A DNA stretch of 64,000 bases from Latilactobacillus fuchuensis DSM 14340 = JCM 11249 (GTDB taxonomy: Bacteria > Bacillota > Bacilli > Lactobacillales > Lactobacillaceae): contig NZ_BAMJ01000004.1 in NCBI RefSeq assembly GCF_000615805.1, positions 17,410-81,409 on the forward strand, given 5' to 3'. Below, in pieces: positions 19,499-29,808 of this stretch (position 1 is the first letter of the stretch; each line of letters opens with the position of its first letter). Below the pieces are notes generated by a model. The model was not told the origin of the DNA. It made no database searches and saw nothing but the letters and a program-made list of their open reading frames with translations. The translations under genes and the position numbers were made by a program.

Positions 19499-20734
19499 GT
19501 GTATTTACTCGTGAACGTAATCGGTTTGTTGGTCTTTATCGGTGTCGGCTTTATTTTTTCAAAGAAAAAGAAGGAAATTGATTGGCGCGCAGTCATCACG
19601 ATGTTAGTGATTAACTTGGTTCTAGCTTGGTTCTTGACCAGCTTTTCAATTGGTCGCGATATTGTTTTAGGCGCTGCTAATGGGTTTAATTGGTTGGTCC
19701 AAGTGGCTTACACTGGGATTGCCTTTGCGTTACCAAGTTGGGTTAATGTGAAACAAATGGACTTTGTGGCCAGCGTTTTATTACCCATCTTAATGATTAT
19801 TCCATTATTTGATATTTTAACTTATATCGGTATTTTACCTTGGATTATCAAGTGGTTAGGTCGTGGTCTAGCAAAGATTACCGGCCAACCGAAGTTTGAA
19901 TCGTTTTTTGCGGTTGAAATGATGTTTTTAGGCAATACCGAAGCCCTGGCCGTTTCAAGTTTACAATTGAAACAGATGAAGGCGGAACGAACGTTGACGT
20001 TAGCGATGATGTCGATGAGTTGTGTGACGGCTTCCATCATCGGAGCTTACACGCAGATGATGCCGGGTCAATTTATTTTAACGGCCATTCCGGTCAACAT
20101 TATTAACGCTATTATTGTTACCAATATTTTAAATCCGGTTAAAGTCACACCGGAAGAAGACACAATTGCTAAAATGGGTGGCAGTGCTTCTGCCCCCGGT
20201 GAAGAAGTCGCTGCAGACGGTAAAATTGAACGCGAACCTTTCTTCTCATTTTTAGGGGATTCAATTTTAAACGCCGGTAAATTAGTGCTCATTATTACGG
20301 CGAACGTCATTGCTTTCGTTGCTTTGGCAGCCTTAATTGATAAAGTATTACAATTGATTAATCCTTGGATTACACTTGAACATTTACTAGGGATTGTGAT
20401 GTTCCCATTCGCCTGGTTGATGGGCTTAGATGTCTCACATGCGTTTGAATTTGCGCAATATATGGGGACGAAATTAGTCACCAATGAATTCGTCGTTATG
20501 GGTAAAGTTTCCGGTTCAATTCACACCTTTGCACCGCATTACCAAGCCGTTTTAACGGTGTTTGTAACGTCATTTGCCAACTTCTCAACAGTTGGGATGA
20601 TCATCGGTGCTTTCAAGGGCTTAGTTGATCGCGAAAAGAACGATATGATTGCTAAAAACGTCGGCTACATGCTGCTATCTGGGATTTTAGTCTCACTATT
20701 ATCAGCAGCCACGGTTGGCCTATTCGTTTGGTAA
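19499..20734 (+). CDS. nupC: Nucleoside transporter, NupC (CNT) family
   Basis: 411 residues, concentrative nucleoside symporter with about ten membrane segments. Family marks: LGNTEALAVSSLQLKQM in the gate domain, and the C-terminal VMGKVSGSIHTFAPHYQAV. It likely imports nucleosides with H+ or Na+. The start is GTG at 19499; nearby ATGs are out of frame. The ribosome site is weak (GGGATG). Monocistronic with a strong terminator. The NupC group prefers pyrimidine nucleosides or adenosine; specificity cannot be read from sequence. Confidence 0.85.
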   Translation: MYLLVNVIGLLVFIGVGFIFSKKKKEIDWRAVITMLVINLVLAWFLTSFSIGRDIVLGAANGFNWLVQVAYTGIAFALPSWVNVKQMDFVASVLLPILMIIPLFDILTYIGILPWIIKWLGRGLAKITGQPKFESFFAVEMMFLGNTEALAVSSLQLKQMKAERTLTLAMMSMSCVTASIIGAYTQMMPGQFILTAIPVNIINAIIVTNILNPVKVTPEEDTIAKMGGSASAPGEEVAADGKIEREPFFSFLGDSILNAGKLVLIITANVIAFVALAALIDKVLQLINPWITLEHLLGIVMFPFAWLMGLDVSHAFEFAQYMGTKLVTNEFVVMGKVSGSIHTFAPHYQAVLTVFVTSFANFSTVGMIIGAFKGLVDREKNDMIAKNVGYMLLSGILVSLLSAATVGLFVW

Positions 20735-20760
20735 CCACGCTGTCTTAAATAAATTAAAAT

Positions 20761-20807
20761 AAAGGGCCCGACCGATTCGATTTTGAATTGGTCGGGCCCT
20801 TTTTTTA
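20761..20807 (+). terminator. Terminator after nupC
   Basis: AAAGGGCCCGACC pairing with GGTCGGGCCCTTT, then a T run. Confidence 0.85.
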
Positions 20808-20891
20808 CGGATTCAGCTAAAAATTGGCTAGACGGTTAGCCTGAATCATGTATAATGAGCATGTATTCAAAGCCGAAGAAAGGAGTGTCTT

Positions 20892-21623
20892 ATGGCGGAT
20901 TTAGTTTATCAAAATATTATGGCCGATTTAAAAAAAGCGATTAATGCCGGTCAGTTTCCCAGTATGAAATTACCGGATGAACGGACGTTAACCGAACATT
21001 ATCAGGTGAGTCGTAGTTCGGTTAAGCGGGCGCTGAACGTGATGGCCAATCAAGGCATTATCTTTAAAAAACGGGGTTCGGGAACCTTTATCAATCCTTT
21101 ATATTTGAAGAGTGGTTCGTTTTTTAATTACAGTGGTTCAAATCTAGGGATTACCGATAGTTTTAAAGCGGGCAATCGTAAACCGGGGATTAAGTTGCTC
21201 GATTTTCAGGTGATTAAACCGAACGAAGAATTGCAACGCGATTTATTTTTGAAACCCGATGATTTTGTTTATCAGATTAAACGATTACGGTTGTTTGATC
21301 AAGAACCCTTCATGATTGAAACGGGCTTTATTCCAATTAAAGTCATGCCTGAATTATCTGAAAAAATTGTCTCAGGCTCAATCTTTAATTATTTAGAAAC
21401 AGAAAAGAATCAAGAGGTGACCAAAGCCTTTTTATCGATTTTTGCGGAACCTTCAACCAGTGATGATCAAGCCCAATTGCAGCTGACACCAACTCAGCCC
21501 GTTGGTATTATGGAGGGTATTTTCTTTTTAGATGATGGCACCCCGTTTGAATTCTCAACGATGCGACTCCATTATCAATACATGAAATACAATACATTCG
21601 TTTCTGTCAGCGGTCGAGAATAG
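20892..21623 (+). CDS. GntR/HutC-family transcriptional regulator
   Basis: 243 residues. A winged helix-turn-helix (about 1-70, LPDERTLTEHYQVSRSSVKRAL) is followed by a UTRA ligand-binding domain (about 90-235). The gene ends 175 bases before xpk on the same strand. I infer that it may control xpk or itself, but xpk also has its own good promoter. The effector is probably a sugar phosphate or similar small molecule; unknown. Confidence 0.85.
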   Translation: MADLVYQNIMADLKKAINAGQFPSMKLPDERTLTEHYQVSRSSVKRALNVMANQGIIFKKRGSGTFINPLYLKSGSFFNYSGSNLGITDSFKAGNRKPGIKLLDFQVIKPNEELQRDLFLKPDDFVYQIKRLRLFDQEPFMIETGFIPIKVMPELSEKIVSGSIFNYLETEKNQEVTKAFLSIFAEPSTSDDQAQLQLTPTQPVGIMEGIFFLDDGTPFEFSTMRLHYQYMKYNTFVSVSGRE

Positions 21624-21673
21624 ACCGTTATTTTTATCAAAAATATATTGGTACGACCCAATTATTAAAATGG

Positions 21674-21701
21674 TTGACTTTTTCTGAATATTTAGTATGA
21701 T
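21674..21701 (+). promoter_or_regulatory. xpk promoter
   Basis: TTGACT at 21674-21679, 16-base spacer, TATGAT at 21696-21701. The leader to the ATG at 21799 is about 90 bases. Confidence 0.65.
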
Positions 21702-21798
21702 GTAAGGGTAGTCATAATATTTGCTTTCTGAACAATTTATTTTTAAAGTTAAGTCGTTAAAGACTTTTGGAAAACCCAATAAAAGGAGTGTTATTAGT

Positions 21799-24162
21799 AT
21801 GACAGATTATTCAAGCAAAGAATACCTCGCTAAAGTAGATGCGTTCTGGCGCGCTGCCAACTATATCTCAGTCGGTCAATTATATTTAAAAGATAACCCA
21901 TTATTAAAACGGCCATTGGAAGCAACGGATGTTAAAGCAAAACCAATCGGTCATTGGGGCACAATCTCAGGCCAAAACTTCTTATACGCTCATTTAAACC
22001 GGGCCATTAATAAATACAATTTAAATATGTTTTACGTTGAAGGCCCCGGTCACGGTGGTCAAGTGATGGTTTCTAATTCATACCTCGATGGTAGCTATAC
22101 TGAAATCTATCCAAATATTACGCAAGATGTTGAAGGAATGAAGAAATTATTTAAACAGTTCTCATTCCCAGGCGGGGTGGCGTCACATGCCGCACCTGAA
22201 ACACCAGGTTCAATCCACGAAGGTGGCGAACTTGGTTATTCATTATCACACGGTGTTGGGGCAATCTTAGACAACCCAGACGTGATTGCTGCAGTTGTTG
22301 TGGGTGATGGTGAAGCTGAAACGGGTCCTTTGGCTGCTTCATGGTTATCAAGTACATTCATCAACCCTGCAAATGATGGTGCGGTCTTACCAATCTTAAA
22401 CTTAAATGGTTTCAAGATTTCTAACCCCACGATTTTATCGCGTAAAACAGATGAAGAATTATCGAAGTATTTCGAAGGTATGGGTTGGACACCAATCTTT
22501 GTTGAAGGCGACAATCCTGATTTAATGCATCCAGCCACTGCGAAAGCAATGGATGAAGCCATTGAAAAAATTCAAGCAATCCAAAAGAACGCTCGTGAAA
22601 ATGGCGATATGACACGTCCTGAATGGCCAATGATCGTCTTCCGCGCACCTAAAGGCTGGACCGGTCCTAAGACTTGGGATGGCGTACCAATCGAAAATTC
22701 ATTCCGTGCGCATCAAATTCCAATTCCTGTCGACAGTGCTGATATGCAACATGCCGATGCGTTAGTTGACTGGATGCAATCATACCGTCCTGAAGAATTA
22801 TTTACAGAAGACGGCCAATTGAAACCAGAAATTGCTGAAATCGCACCTAAGGGTGACCAACGAATGGCCGCTAACCCAATCACTAATGGTGGAATCAATC
22901 CTAAGGAACTACGTTTACCAGATTATCGCGATTATGCACTTGATAATCAAGAACATGGTAAAATCGTTGCCCAAGACATGATTGTTTTTGGCGAATATGT
23001 GCGTGATATTATCACGGCTAACGATGACAACAAAAACTTCCGGATCTTCGGCCCTGATGAAACAATGTCAAACCGTTTGAACCACATTTTTGAAGTCACA
23101 AACCGTCAATGGATGGAATCTGTTAAAGAACCCAATGATCAATTCGAAGCACCTGCTGGCCGTGTCTTAGACTCACAATTGTCTGAACATCAAGCTGAAG
23201 GTTGGCTAGAAGGTTATGTCTTAACGGGTCGTCACGGCTTCTTTGCAAGTTATGAATCATTCTTGCGCGTTGTGGATTCAATGTTAACACAACATTTCAA
23301 GTGGTTGCGTAAAGCTGATGAACAATCATGGCGTAACAAATACCCATCATTGAACATCATCGCAACTTCAACTGTTTTCCAACAAGATCATAATGGTTAC
23401 ACCCATCAAGATCCAGGTATCTTGACGCACTTAGCTGAAAAGAAACCAGCATTCATCCGTGAATATTTACCAGCTGATGCCAATACGTTATTAGCAACGA
23501 TGAATACTGTTTTCCAAAGCCAAGAAAAAATTAACTTAGTCGTTTCATCAAAACACCCACGTCAACAATGGTTTACAATTGATGAAGCAACAACCTTAGT
23601 TAATAACGGTTTGAAGAGTATTGATTGGGCAAGTACTGATCAAGATGCTGAACCAGACGTTGTGATTGCCGCAGCCGGTACTGAACCAACTTTAGAAAGT
23701 TTAGCAGCAATCTCAATCTTGCATCAACAATATCCTGACATGAAGATTCGTTTCATCAACGTTGTGGACTTATTGAAATTACGTTCACCAAAAGTGGACC
23801 CTCGTGGTTTAACGGATGACGAATTTGATATGTACTTTACGAAAGACAAACCAGTTGTCTTCGCATTCCATGGCTTTGAAGGCTTAGTTCGTGACATCTT
23901 CTTTGATCGTCACAACCATAACTTACACGTTCATGGCTACCGTGAAAATGGTGATATCACAACGCCATTCGACATGCGGGTCTTGAACCAAATGGATCGT
24001 TACAACTTGTCTAAAGAAGTAGCTGTTGATGTTCTTGGCGACAAAGCGGGTCAGTTCGCTCAATCAATGGATGATATGGTTGCTAAACACAATCAATACA
24101 TTCGTGATGAAGGCGATGATTTACCAGAAGTTGAAGAATGGCAATGGACACCACTCCGTTAA
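21799..24162 (+). CDS. xpk: Xylulose-5-phosphate/fructose-6-phosphate phosphoketolase
   Basis: Thiamine-diphosphate enzyme that splits xylulose 5-phosphate with phosphate to acetyl phosphate and glyceraldehyde 3-phosphate, the key step of pentose (heterolactic) use in lactic acid bacteria. The protein is 787 residues from the ATG after AAAAGGAG. Family boxes: [26 protein letters not shown], and [16 protein letters not shown] in the cofactor-binding region. Complete. It works with the gluconate genes at 29-33 kb: 6-phosphogluconate dehydrogenase makes ribulose 5-phosphate, which epimerises to its substrate. Codon use suggests strong expression. Confidence 0.97.
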   Translation: MTDYSSKEYLAKVDAFWRAANYISVGQLYLKDNPLLKRPLEATDVKAKPIGHWGTISGQNFLYAHLNRAINKYNLNMFYVEGPGHGGQVMVSNSYLDGSYTEIYPNITQDVEGMKKLFKQFSFPGGVASHAAPETPGSIHEGGELGYSLSHGVGAILDNPDVIAAVVVGDGEAETGPLAASWLSSTFINPANDGAVLPILNLNGFKISNPTILSRKTDEELSKYFEGMGWTPIFVEGDNPDLMHPATAKAMDEAIEKIQAIQKNARENGDMTRPEWPMIVFRAPKGWTGPKTWDGVPIENSFRAHQIPIPVDSADMQHADALVDWMQSYRPEELFTEDGQLKPEIAEIAPKGDQRMAANPITNGGINPKELRLPDYRDYALDNQEHGKIVAQDMIVFGEYVRDIITANDDNKNFRIFGPDETMSNRLNHIFEVTNRQWMESVKEPNDQFEAPAGRVLDSQLSEHQAEGWLEGYVLTGRHGFFASYESFLRVVDSMLTQHFKWLRKADEQSWRNKYPSLNIIATSTVFQQDHNGYTHQDPGILTHLAEKKPAFIREYLPADANTLLATMNTVFQSQEKINLVVSSKHPRQQWFTIDEATTLVNNGLKSIDWASTDQDAEPDVVIAAAGTEPTLESLAAISILHQQYPDMKIRFINVVDLLKLRSPKVDPRGLTDDEFDMYFTKDKPVVFAFHGFEGLVRDIFFDRHNHNLHVHGYRENGDITTPFDMRVLNQMDRYNLSKEVAVDVLGDKAGQFAQSMDDMVAKHNQYIRDEGDDLPEVEEWQWTPLR

Positions 24163-24172
24163 TTAGTGGTTT

Positions 24173-24205
24173 AAAATAGACTAGGCAACTGCCTGGTCTA
24201 TTTTT
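24173..24205 (+). terminator. xpk terminator
   Basis: AAAATAGAC/GTCTATTTTT stem with an inner AGGCA/GCCT stem. Confidence 0.75.
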
Positions 24206-24297
24206 GTTGATAAATAGGGTTAATCTAGCTTTATTTTTAGGGATAATAACGGTAAACTAGAAGATAAGTATAATTTTAGAAAGAGGCGTATTTTTTT

Positions 24298-25785
24298 ATG
24301 GCAAAGAACAAAATCCGCGTGCGTTATGCACCAAGTCCAACTGGGCATTTGCACATCGGAAATGCTCGTACAGCATTGTTTAATTACTTATTCGCACGGC
24401 ACAACAAAGGGACATTCGTGATTCGGATTGAAGACACGGATACCAAAAGAAACATTGCCGATGGTGAAAAAAGCCAATTAGATAACTTGAAATGGTTAGG
24501 GATGGACTGGGATGAAGGTCCCGATAAACCCGGTGACTTCGGCCCATACCGCCAATCAGAACGTCGTGAAATTTATACACCACTCATTCAAGAATTAGTT
24601 GAAAAAGGTTTGGCTTATGAATCTTACATGACTGAAGATCAATTGACTGAACAACGTGAAGCGCAAAAAGCCGCTGGCGAAGCCCCTCGTTATCTGTATG
24701 AATATGAAGGGATGGACGACGCTGAAATTAAAGCCGTTCAAGACGCTGCTAAAGCCAAAGGGTTACAACCCGTTGTACGGTTACGTTTGCCTAAAGACCA
24801 TATTTATAAATTTGATGACATCGTCAAAGGTGAAATCAGCTTTGAATCAGACCGTTTAGGTGGCGATTTCGTCATCATGAAACGCGATGGTATGCCAACG
24901 TATAACTTCGCAGTCGTCGTTGATGACCATTTGATGGAAATCACGCACGTTTTACGAGGCGACGATCATATCGCTAACACGCCTAAACAATTGGCCGTTT
25001 ACGAAGCCTTCGGGTGGACACCACCAACGTTTGGCCATATGACCTTAATCATCAATACCGAAACCGGTAAGAAATTAAGTAAACGTGATGAATCAGTGCT
25101 CCAATTTATCGAACAATATCGTGAATTAGGTTACTTACCAGAAGCCATGTTTAACTTCATCGCTTTATTAGGTTGGTCACCAGTCGGCGAAAGCGAAATC
25201 TTTAACCGTCAAGAATTCATTAAACAGTTTGATCCAAAACGCTTGAGTAAATCACCTGCTAGTTTCGATCAAAAGAAACTAGAATGGGTTAATAACCAAT
25301 ACGTTAAAACGACTGATAATAATAAAATCATGGATTTAGCCTTAGCAAGTTTGATTAAAGCCGGTAAGATTGCTGAAAATCCTGACACTAAAACGATTGA
25401 ATGGGCCCGTCATTTGATTGCGTTATATCAAGATCAAATGAGTTATACCGCTCAAATCGTTGAAATGGCGGACGTCTTCTTTGAAGAACCAGAACAATTA
25501 GACGCTGAAGCTTTGGAAGAACTCCAAAATGAAACAGCACCAATCGTCTTAAAAGAATTCAGCGAACGTTTAAATAACGTGACGTTATTCACGGCGCCTC
25601 GGATTATGGCCGTCATTAAGAGTATCCAAAAAGATACGAAGATTAAAGGCCGTCAATTGTACATGCCAATCCGGATTGCAACGACCCGTGAAATGCACGG
25701 CCCTTCATTGCCTGATTCAATCGAATTATTAGGTAAAGAAAAAGTGCTTGCACATCTCGCTAAAACGCTAAAAGAAATTCAATAA
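24298..25785 (+). CDS. gltX: Glutamyl-tRNA synthetase
   Basis: Class I aminoacyl-tRNA synthetase, 495 residues. The HIGH motif is [14 protein letters not shown] and the KMSKS-type loop is [10 protein letters not shown]. In lactobacilli this enzyme is usually non-discriminating and also charges tRNA-Gln for later amidation; that is family knowledge. The gene is complete with its own terminator. Confidence 0.97.
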   Translation: MAKNKIRVRYAPSPTGHLHIGNARTALFNYLFARHNKGTFVIRIEDTDTKRNIADGEKSQLDNLKWLGMDWDEGPDKPGDFGPYRQSERREIYTPLIQELVEKGLAYESYMTEDQLTEQREAQKAAGEAPRYLYEYEGMDDAEIKAVQDAAKAKGLQPVVRLRLPKDHIYKFDDIVKGEISFESDRLGGDFVIMKRDGMPTYNFAVVVDDHLMEITHVLRGDDHIANTPKQLAVYEAFGWTPPTFGHMTLIINTETGKKLSKRDESVLQFIEQYRELGYLPEAMFNFIALLGWSPVGESEIFNRQEFIKQFDPKRLSKSPASFDQKKLEWVNNQYVKTTDNNKIMDLALASLIKAGKIAENPDTKTIEWARHLIALYQDQMSYTAQIVEMADVFFEEPEQLDAEALEELQNETAPIVLKEFSERLNNVTLFTAPRIMAVIKSIQKDTKIKGRQLYMPIRIATTREMHGPSLPDSIELLGKEKVLAHLAKTLKEIQ

Positions 25786-25798
25786 CTTCTTAATAAGG

Positions 25799-25842
25799 AC
25801 CGCCCCAAACAATCATCACTGATTGCTTGGGACGGTTTTTAT
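25799..25842 (+). terminator. gltX terminator
   Basis: ACCGCCCCAAACAATC pairing with GATTGCTTGGGACGGT, then TTTTAT. Confidence 0.8.
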
Positions 25843-25885
25843 TTGGGGAATTTGTATCATATATTAAGATGATTAATCAGATTGA

Positions 25886-25899
25886 TGTAACCCCTTACA
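25886..25899 (+). promoter_or_regulatory. cre-like or LacI-type operator before kdgK
   Basis: TGTAACCCCTTACA matches the cre pattern TGWAANCGNTNWCA except for G to C in the central CG, and is nearly palindromic. It lies just before a -10-like TATACT (25908-25913). Could be bound by CcpA or by another LacI-family regulator. Confidence 0.45.
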
Positions 25900-25944
25900 A
25901 ATAACGGTATACTAATCATATTACTTGGATTAACGGAGGAATTA

Positions 25945-26970
25945 ATGATGAAAGTTTTAACTTTTGGTGAAATGTTAATGCGTTTAAAAACGCCGAATAA
26001 TCAACGGATTATGCAAGCACAAGCATTTGAGGCCTCTTACGGTGGGGCAGAAGCCAACGTGGCCGTCTCACTAGGCTTATTGGGCGATCAGGTCGCTTAT
26101 TTAACCCGCTTACCAGAGAATTTATTAGGGCGCAATGGCCAACAAACGTTGCGTCAATACGGTGTCGATACGACCAAAATCCAATTTACCGACGGCCGTT
26201 TAGGCTTATATTTCTTTGAAAAAGGGGCCAGTGTTCGTTCGACTAACGTTGTTTATGACCGCGCTTATAGTGCCTTTTCATTGGCCAAGTCAACTGAATT
26301 TGATTGGGCCAGTATTTTTGAAGGCGTTGATTATTTCTATTTTTCAGGGATTACGCCAGCAGTTTCAGCTGAATTGGCGCAAGCAGCCGAAGAAGCTTGT
26401 CAATATTGCCAAGCCCATCAAATTCCAGTGATTTGCGATTTGAACTATCGGGGCAAAATGTGGTCGGCAACGCAAGCCACTCAAACAATGCGGCATCTAA
26501 TGACCTATGTCACGATTTGTATCGCGCATGATGAGGATTTCGAAGCAACTCTCGGGATTAAGGCGTTTGATGGCGACGAAGCCCATGGGATTGCTCAAAA
26601 GGCGTCGTTTAAACAAGCCATGCAACAAGTCCGTCAAGATTTTCCGAATTGTCAGATGGTTGCGAGCATTTTACGCAATATCCGCTCGGTTGAAGACAGC
26701 GATTGGATGGCCTTGTTATTAAAGGGTGATCAATTCTATGAAACGGACACCTATCATGTCCACGTGATGGAAGGGGTTGCCGCTGGAGACGCTTTTGGTG
26801 CGGGTTTAATGCATGGTTTATTAAACGACTATCAACCAGACGAAATGTTACAATTCGGATTAGCGGCTAGTGTCGCTAAATTGACCATTAGTGGGGATTT
26901 CAATTTGGTCTCTGAAGCTGAAATCAAAGCCATTGCAGCTAACGGTGGCGGTGCGCGATTAGCACGTTAA
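25945..26970 (+). CDS. kdgK: PfkB-family sugar kinase, probable 2-keto-3-deoxygluconate kinase
   Basis: 341 residues, ribokinase fold. The N-terminal GG motif is SYGGAEANVAVSLGLLGD and the C-terminal catalytic loop VAAGDAFGAGLMHG holds the base aspartate. The shape of the opening (LTFGEMLMRL) fits 2-keto-3-deoxygluconate kinases, which make KDPG. No KDPG aldolase gene is in the window, so the substrate could also be another sugar acid. Start after CGGAGGA. Upstream lies a cre-like palindrome. It is followed by an acetoin reductase gene and the gluconate cluster. Confidence 0.72.
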   Translation: MMKVLTFGEMLMRLKTPNNQRIMQAQAFEASYGGAEANVAVSLGLLGDQVAYLTRLPENLLGRNGQQTLRQYGVDTTKIQFTDGRLGLYFFEKGASVRSTNVVYDRAYSAFSLAKSTEFDWASIFEGVDYFYFSGITPAVSAELAQAAEEACQYCQAHQIPVICDLNYRGKMWSATQATQTMRHLMTYVTICIAHDEDFEATLGIKAFDGDEAHGIAQKASFKQAMQQVRQDFPNCQMVASILRNIRSVEDSDWMALLLKGDQFYETDTYHVHVMEGVAAGDAFGAGLMHGLLNDYQPDEMLQFGLAASVAKLTISGDFNLVSEAEIKAIAANGGGARLAR

Positions 26971-27004
26971 AAAATGAAAGATGGCGCTATTAAAAACGGA
27001 ATAA

Positions 27005-27835
<831 letters not shown>

Positions 27836-27845
27836 AAAATAGTAA

Positions 27846-27881
27846 AAAAGAAGTATCACGCTTAGCGTGGTACTTCTTTTT
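27846..27881. terminator. Terminator between convergent butA and the RpiR regulator gene
   Basis: AAAAGAAGTATCACG pairing with CGTGGTACTTCTTTT, 5-base loop. Usable in both directions. Confidence 0.8.
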
Positions 27882-28724
27882 TTAGTGTCTTGTACGATCA
27901 ATTTCAGTGCGGATTTCTTGGAAGGTTTGTTCGGTTTGATCACTGTTGCTGATGGCGACCATCATGAACAGACTATCAATTAAACTGATTTGGGCAATTA
28001 GGGCGTGGAGTGCTTCGGCGCGGTAATTGGTTTCTTCAGAAATCGATAGTAACGTGATATCACCGAGATTGGCTAAAGTTGAATTGCCAAAACTAGTGAT
28101 CACGATTAATGGCACGTGGCGTTCTTTTAGAATCCGTGCGAGTTCGAGCGCATCTTTATTTTGGCCACTGTGTGAAATGATAATGGCACAATCGGCATCG
28201 GTTAGTTTCGTTGCTTGCATCAATTGCATGTGGTAATCCTGGTTATAGACGGTTGGAATCGTGGTTCGTAAGAATTTATGATAGCCGTCTTGTGCGACAA
28301 TTCCGGAAGCCCCCAACCCGAAGAGACCGAGAAGTTTGGCGTGGTTGATGAGGTTGACTGCCTTTTGTAATTGGGTTTCGGTCAATAACGACCAAGTGGC
28401 CTGCAAGGCATTACTATTGGATGAAAAAATCTTTTCGGCCATTGTGACGAAACTGTCTTGTTCGCTAATTTCGTGAAAGAGTGGGGATTGTAAGGGTTCC
28501 TTAGCGAGTAAGGCTAGTTTGAAAGCTTGGAAGTTGGTGAATCCAAGTGCCTTGGCAAAGCGCGAAATCGTGGCCGTTGAAACCTGACAATCGGCTGCAA
28601 ATTCTTGAATGGTTAATTCTGGATCAAAGCTGGCTTGTTTCAGAATATAGTCGGCAATTTGTTTATATTTTTCACTTAAATGATCGTAATAGGAATGAAT
28701 TAATGAATCAATATTTTGTGGCAT
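27882..28724 (-). CDS. RpiR/MurR-family transcriptional regulator
   Basis: 280 residues. An N-terminal HTH (about 1-78, FAADCQVSTATISRFAKALGF) is followed by a SIS phosphosugar-binding domain (about 115-245, GASGIVAQDGYHKF and IISHSGQNKDALEL). It is divergent from gntZKP and 150 bases away, with twin repeat sites between them. It most likely controls the gluconate genes in response to a phosphorylated sugar acid such as 6-phosphogluconate. Target and ligand are inferred from position. Confidence 0.88.
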   Translation of the reverse strand: MPQNIDSLIHSYYDHLSEKYKQIADYILKQASFDPELTIQEFAADCQVSTATISRFAKALGFTNFQAFKLALLAKEPLQSPLFHEISEQDSFVTMAEKIFSSNSNALQATWSLLTETQLQKAVNLINHAKLLGLFGLGASGIVAQDGYHKFLRTTIPTVYNQDYHMQLMQATKLTDADCAIIISHSGQNKDALELARILKERHVPLIVITSFGNSTLANLGDITLLSISEETNYRAEALHALIAQISLIDSLFMMVAISNSDQTEQTFQEIRTEIDRTRH

Positions 28725-28778
28725 GACTTGAAACCTCCTAAAAATTGACTATCTTAAGTATAGCACATCACAAGTTGT

Positions 28779-28830
28779 GAAAACTTTTTTCTTTAAATGA
28801 CTTGCATTAAGAAAACTTTTTTCATATAAT
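28779..28830 (+). promoter_or_regulatory. gntZKP promoter with twin GAAAACTTTTTTC operators
   Basis: Promoter: TTGCAT at 28802-28807, 17-base spacer, TATAAT at 28825-28830. The 13-mer GAAAACTTTTTTC occurs twice, at 28779-28791 and 28811-28823. The copies are 32 bp apart (three helix turns) and the second fills the spacer. Each is a rough palindrome of the GAAA-N-TTTC kind expected for RpiR-family dimers. Confidence 0.75.
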
Positions 28831-28875
28831 GTTCGTAGAGATGAAAATACTGATAACAACAAGGGGATTTTACAG

Positions 28876-29775
28876 ATGAAATTAGCGATGATTGGGTTAG
28901 GCAAAATGGGGATTAACTTGGTGGCTAACTTACGCCGCAATGGCCATGAAGTGGTAGCCTATGATTTGAATCAAGCGGCAGTCACTGAAGCCACTAATTT
29001 AGGGGCAGTGGCCGCAACTGATTTAGACGATGTGATTGCCCAATTACCAACACCTAAAATTGTCTGGGTGATGTTACCCGCAGGCAAGCCAACCGATGCG
29101 ACGATTCAAACATTCAGTGAAAAGTTAAACGCGAATGATATCTTAATTGATGGTGGTAATTCATTTTTTGAAGATTCTCTAAAACATAATGAGTTGTTAA
29201 GCGCACAAGGCATCAAGTTCTTCGATGCTGGGACTTCCGGTGGGATGAGTGGTGCCAATCACGATGGTAATTTCATGATTGGCGGCGATGACGCCGAAGC
29301 CTTTAAGATTATCGAACCGATTTTTGAAGGGATTGCCCAAGAAGATGGTTATCTCTATACCGGTAAAGCCGGCAGCGGTCATTATTTGAAGATGGTCCAC
29401 AACGGGATTGAATACGGGATGATGCAATCAATCGCTGAAGGGTTCGACGTTTTGGAACATGGTCAGTTTGATTATGATAACGAAGCCGTTGCTAAAGTTT
29501 GGAGTAATGGTTCAGTGATTCGTGGTTGGCTCATGGAACTAGCCCAATCTGCCTTTTCAAAAGATCCTAACTTGGAACAACTCAAAGGTGTCATGCATTC
29601 TTCTGGCGAAGGCAAATGGACCTTGGATGAAGCTTTGAAATTACAAGTGCCAACACCGGTCATCGCGATGTCGTTGATGATGCGTTATCGTTCAATGGAA
29701 GATGATACTTTTACGGGTAAAGTCGTCGCTGCTTTAAGAAATGAATTTGGCGGTCACGCTGTCGATAAAAAATAA
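28876..29775 (+). CDS. gntZ: 6-phosphogluconate dehydrogenase, decarboxylating (short form)
   Basis: 299 residues. The NAD(P) loop is IGLGKMGINL. Substrate residues lie in DGGNSFFEDS, the signature GTSGGMSG, and the catalytic lysine region HYLKMVHNGIEYGMMQ. The short GndA-like form lacks the long C-terminal repeat of the 470-residue enzymes and in many species prefers NAD+. It turns 6-phosphogluconate to ribulose 5-phosphate and CO2. First gene of the gntZ-gntK-gntP operon. Confidence 0.92.
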   Translation: MKLAMIGLGKMGINLVANLRRNGHEVVAYDLNQAAVTEATNLGAVAATDLDDVIAQLPTPKIVWVMLPAGKPTDATIQTFSEKLNANDILIDGGNSFFEDSLKHNELLSAQGIKFFDAGTSGGMSGANHDGNFMIGGDDAEAFKIIEPIFEGIAQEDGYLYTGKAGSGHYLKMVHNGIEYGMMQSIAEGFDVLEHGQFDYDNEAVAKVWSNGSVIRGWLMELAQSAFSKDPNLEQLKGVMHSSGEGKWTLDEALKLQVPTPVIAMSLMMRYRSMEDDTFTGKVVAALRNEFGGHAVDKK

Positions 29776-29808
29776 ATCAAGCAAAAATGCACATAAAAGA
29801 GGGGATTC

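Noticed and set aside
20068..20484. 138-codon minus-strand frame inside nupC (similar long frames lie opposite gntP and mntH)
   Set aside because: Antisense to membrane-helix codons, a common artefact; no ribosome site and unlikely composition.
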